Assembly: GCA_963762825.1 (NCBI GenBank)
Contig: CAVXLZ010000001.1
Location: 1,502,157 to 1,566,156 of the forward strand
Length of the DNA stretch: 64,000 nucleotides
Reading direction: 5' to 3'
DNA from: Miltoncostaea sp963762825
GTDB lineage: Bacteria; Actinomycetota; Thermoleophilia; Miltoncostaeales; Miltoncostaeaceae
Positions within the stretch are counted from its first letter, which is position 1. The number at the start of each line of letters is the position of its first letter. The position numbers and the translations under genes are program-made. Positions 62,562-64,000 of this stretch are shown one piece after another. The notes below the pieces were generated by a model. It made no database searches, was not told where the DNA came from, and saw only the letters and a list, made by a program, of their open reading frames with translations.

Positions 62562-63914
62562 CCCGCCGCCGCCGAAGTCCCCACCGCCGCCGCCGCCGCC
62601 GAAGTCGCCTCCACCGCCGCCTCCGCCGAAGTCGCCTCCACCGAAGCTTCCGTCGGAGTCATCGCGACCCGATCCCCAGCCGCCCTGCGAGGCGTTCGCG
62701 TCGTCGTCGCCGAACATTCCGCCCAGGATCATCCCGGCCAGCGCGCCGCCGAGCACCGGGCCGAGCCCGCCTCCGCGTCCGCCCATCCGGCCACTACCGC
62801 CCATGCCCATGCCGCCGGTCCGCCAGTAGGGGACCATGCGCCCCTGGTGCTCGACCTCGCGGAATCGCGGCTGCGCGCCCGCGGCCATGTCTGCCGCGCA
62901 CTGCGCACAGGCGGGCAGTTCCGCCCGCTGCCCGCTCGGAGTGGTGATCGTGACCGACGTCGTCGCCTTGCCATGCTTGGGGTCGAACGAGCACATCCCC
63001 TCGAGCAGCGGCTCGAGATCGGCCGCCTCCGGAGGGCGCCCCTCCAGCACGGCACGGGTGCGGCGAGCGGCGCGAAGGCCCGTCTCCAGGGCCGCACCGG
63101 CCGCCTGCAGCGATGCGGCGGTATGGGCCGGCGCCCCGAGGATGTCGCGCGCCTCGCCGTAGGAGAGCACGGCCACGTCGTAGTGCTGCCGGGCCGCGGC
63201 CGTGAGCTCGCCGGCGATCTGCATGTCGTCGTCGAGGTCTCCGATCTGCGCGGCGAGGGCATCCACGAGCGGCTCGAGCGACTCCCGCTGGAGCGCCGAG
63301 GACCCGGTGGCGAGCGCCCGCTTGCGCCGCCGCGAGATCACCGTTGCCACCGCCACGGCCCCGCCCCCGAGGATCAGGATGCCGAGGAGAGCCGCGCCGC
63401 CGCCCGAGCCGGACCCGCCGCCATCGCCCGAGGCGCCCGAACCGCCCGGCCCGCCGGACGAATCTCCTGCGCCCAGACGGATGTCGGAGAGCCGGTCGGC
63501 CACGGCGATCGTGCCGGTGACCGGATCGGCGCGCAGCGTGGGGCGCTCGGCGTCGAACGCCCCCTGGACGTCGGCCGTGCGGAGCGCCGAGGAGATCCGC
63601 AGGTTGCCCGGAGAGAGCACCAGGATGTCGCCTTGATAGGCGAGCTTCCGTCGCAGCGAGTCGGCGTATGCCTGTCCGTCCGCCGGCCTTGCGCGGAGCA
63701 CGACGAACTTGACCGGCGTCCCCCGGCCGTCGAGGGTCGCCGCCGCCGATTCGAGACGGTCACGGCCGGAGGCCGAGAGCTGCGCCCCGCTCTCCACGGC
63801 GACGTCGGAGGACGCCACCGCGGCGAGATCGACGAGCGCCGCGGCAGAGGCGGCCGCGGTGAGCGAGACGAGCAGTGCGAGCAGGAGCAAGGTGATGGTG
63901 CGGGGCTTTTTCAT
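62547..63914 (-). CDS. TPM/YgcG-like membrane protein with Gly-rich tail
   Basis: 455 residues from ATG 63914, chosen because it starts directly at a signal peptide (MKKPRTITLLLLALLVSL). A TPM-like domain (about 30-150) is followed by a Ser/Gly linker and one membrane helix (AALLGILILGGGAVAVATVI). A cytosolic helical region follows, with ACAQCAAD and a downstream His-rich segment, then Gly/Met stretches. The last 31 residues are nearly pure GGGGGGGDF repeats. Role unknown, linked in other bacteria to envelope stress or photosystem repair (the TPM family). Confidence 0.8.
   Translation of the reverse strand: MKKPRTITLLLLALLVSLTAAASAAALVDLAAVASSDVAVESGAQLSASGRDRLESAAATLDGRGTPVKFVVLRARPADGQAYADSLRRKLAYQGDILVLSPGNLRISSALRTADVQGAFDAERPTLRADPVTGTIAVADRLSDIRLGAGDSSGGPGGSGASGDGGGSGSGGGAALLGILILGGGAVAVATVISRRRKRALATGSSALQRESLEPLVDALAAQIGDLDDDMQIAGELTAAARQHYDVAVLSYGEARDILGAPAHTAASLQAAGAALETGLRAARRTRAVLEGRPPEAADLEPLLEGMCSFDPKHGKATTSVTITTPSGQRAELPACAQCAADMAAGAQPRFREVEHQGRMVPYWRTGGMGMGGSGRMGGRGGGLGPVLGGALAGMILGGMFGDDDANASQGGWGSGRDDSDGSFGGGDFGGGGGGGDFGGGGGGGDFGGGGGGDF
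62550..62647. repeat. Short tandem repeat coding the Gly-rich tail
   Basis: GAAGTC-type boundaries recur at 62550, 62574, 62598 and 62625, a spacing of 24, 24 and 27 bases, with CCGCC-rich spacers. On the minus strand these encode repeated DF-GGGGGGG units, ending the TPM-like gene. Confidence 0.7.
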
Positions 63915-64000
63915 GCGCGCGAATCTGTCAGGTCGTTGCGGGCGGCACAACCGGAGGGCATCGCGACACGAAGGGGCTCGAGGCCATACCCTTACCCCTC

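Noticed and set aside
62550..62647. A CRISPR-like array
   Set aside because: The period is 24-27 bases with no distinct spacers, and it is in-frame coding for Gly-Asp-Phe repeats.

Overview
The window reads as chromosomal DNA of a high-GC, Gram-positive-type bacterium, most likely an actinobacterium and possibly Thermoleophilia (the class is an inference). The grounds are strong G/C third-position bias, many GTG and TTG starts, a SUF operon with an embedded Rieske ferredoxin, a GuaB3-type IMP dehydrogenase, a CIRCE element before groES-groEL, and the rplM-rpsI-glmM-glmS-acpS-nnr-alr order. I saw no tRNA, rRNA, CRISPR array, prophage or intact insertion sequence.

Layout. 1-0.9 kb: end of a secreted beta-propeller-like gene. 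1.1-7.3 kb: SUF iron-sulfur operon (sufB, sufD, Rieske ferredoxin, sufC, sufS, sufU, sufT-like, A-type carrier). 7.5-14.2 kb: a small monooxygenase-like protein, then a cell-wall remodelling cluster (M23 peptidase, an NlpC/P60 enzyme, a glucosaminidase fused to a degenerate NlpC/P60 domain, an M15 peptidase) and a short RNase II-type protein. 14.2-24.0 kb, minus strand: cobalamin adenosyltransferase, a CAP-domain protein, then ribosomal proteins L13 and S9 leading into glmM, glmS, acpS, nnr, alr and a CCA-type nucleotidyltransferase. 24.2-26.6 kb: a small Cys/His protein, a TetR/DJ-1 pair with a clear operator, and an S4 RNA-binding protein. 26.6-29.1 kb: two citrate-synthase-like genes of unrelated folds transcribed divergently from one palindromic promoter region. 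29.2-32.3 kb: a three-gene signalling operon ending in a small GTPase fused to an HD-GYP domain. 32.3-42.8 kb, minus strand: guaA, a beta-CASP nuclease, guaB3, a sugar kinase, a D,D-carboxypeptidase, a chemoreceptor, pyrF and an AEC transporter. 42.8-46.5 kb: three prepilin-like genes. 46.6-52 kb: GH15 glycosidase, Tat-exported propeller protein, groEL and groES. 52-64 kb: small membrane and zinc-ribbon proteins, SDR, rdgB, rph, sirtuin, methyltransferase, a DsbA-like protein, two paralogous hydrolases, two thioredoxin-fold proteins, a flavin reductase, a DEAD-box helicase and a TPM/YgcG-like membrane protein.

Two window-wide oddities stand out. Four genes (sufD, the CCA enzyme, a pilin and the DEAD-box helicase) are each broken by one extra base, always a +1 shift. 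Assembly error is the simplest explanation, but the uniform direction deserves checking. Second, several intact genes have no ATG/GTG/TTG at the expected start; some instead have a strong Shine-Dalgarno sequence ahead of CTG or ATC. The most interesting biological candidates are the GTPase-HD-GYP operon, the paired Si-type and Re-type citrate synthases, and the NlpC/P60 domain with Asp at the cysteine position.
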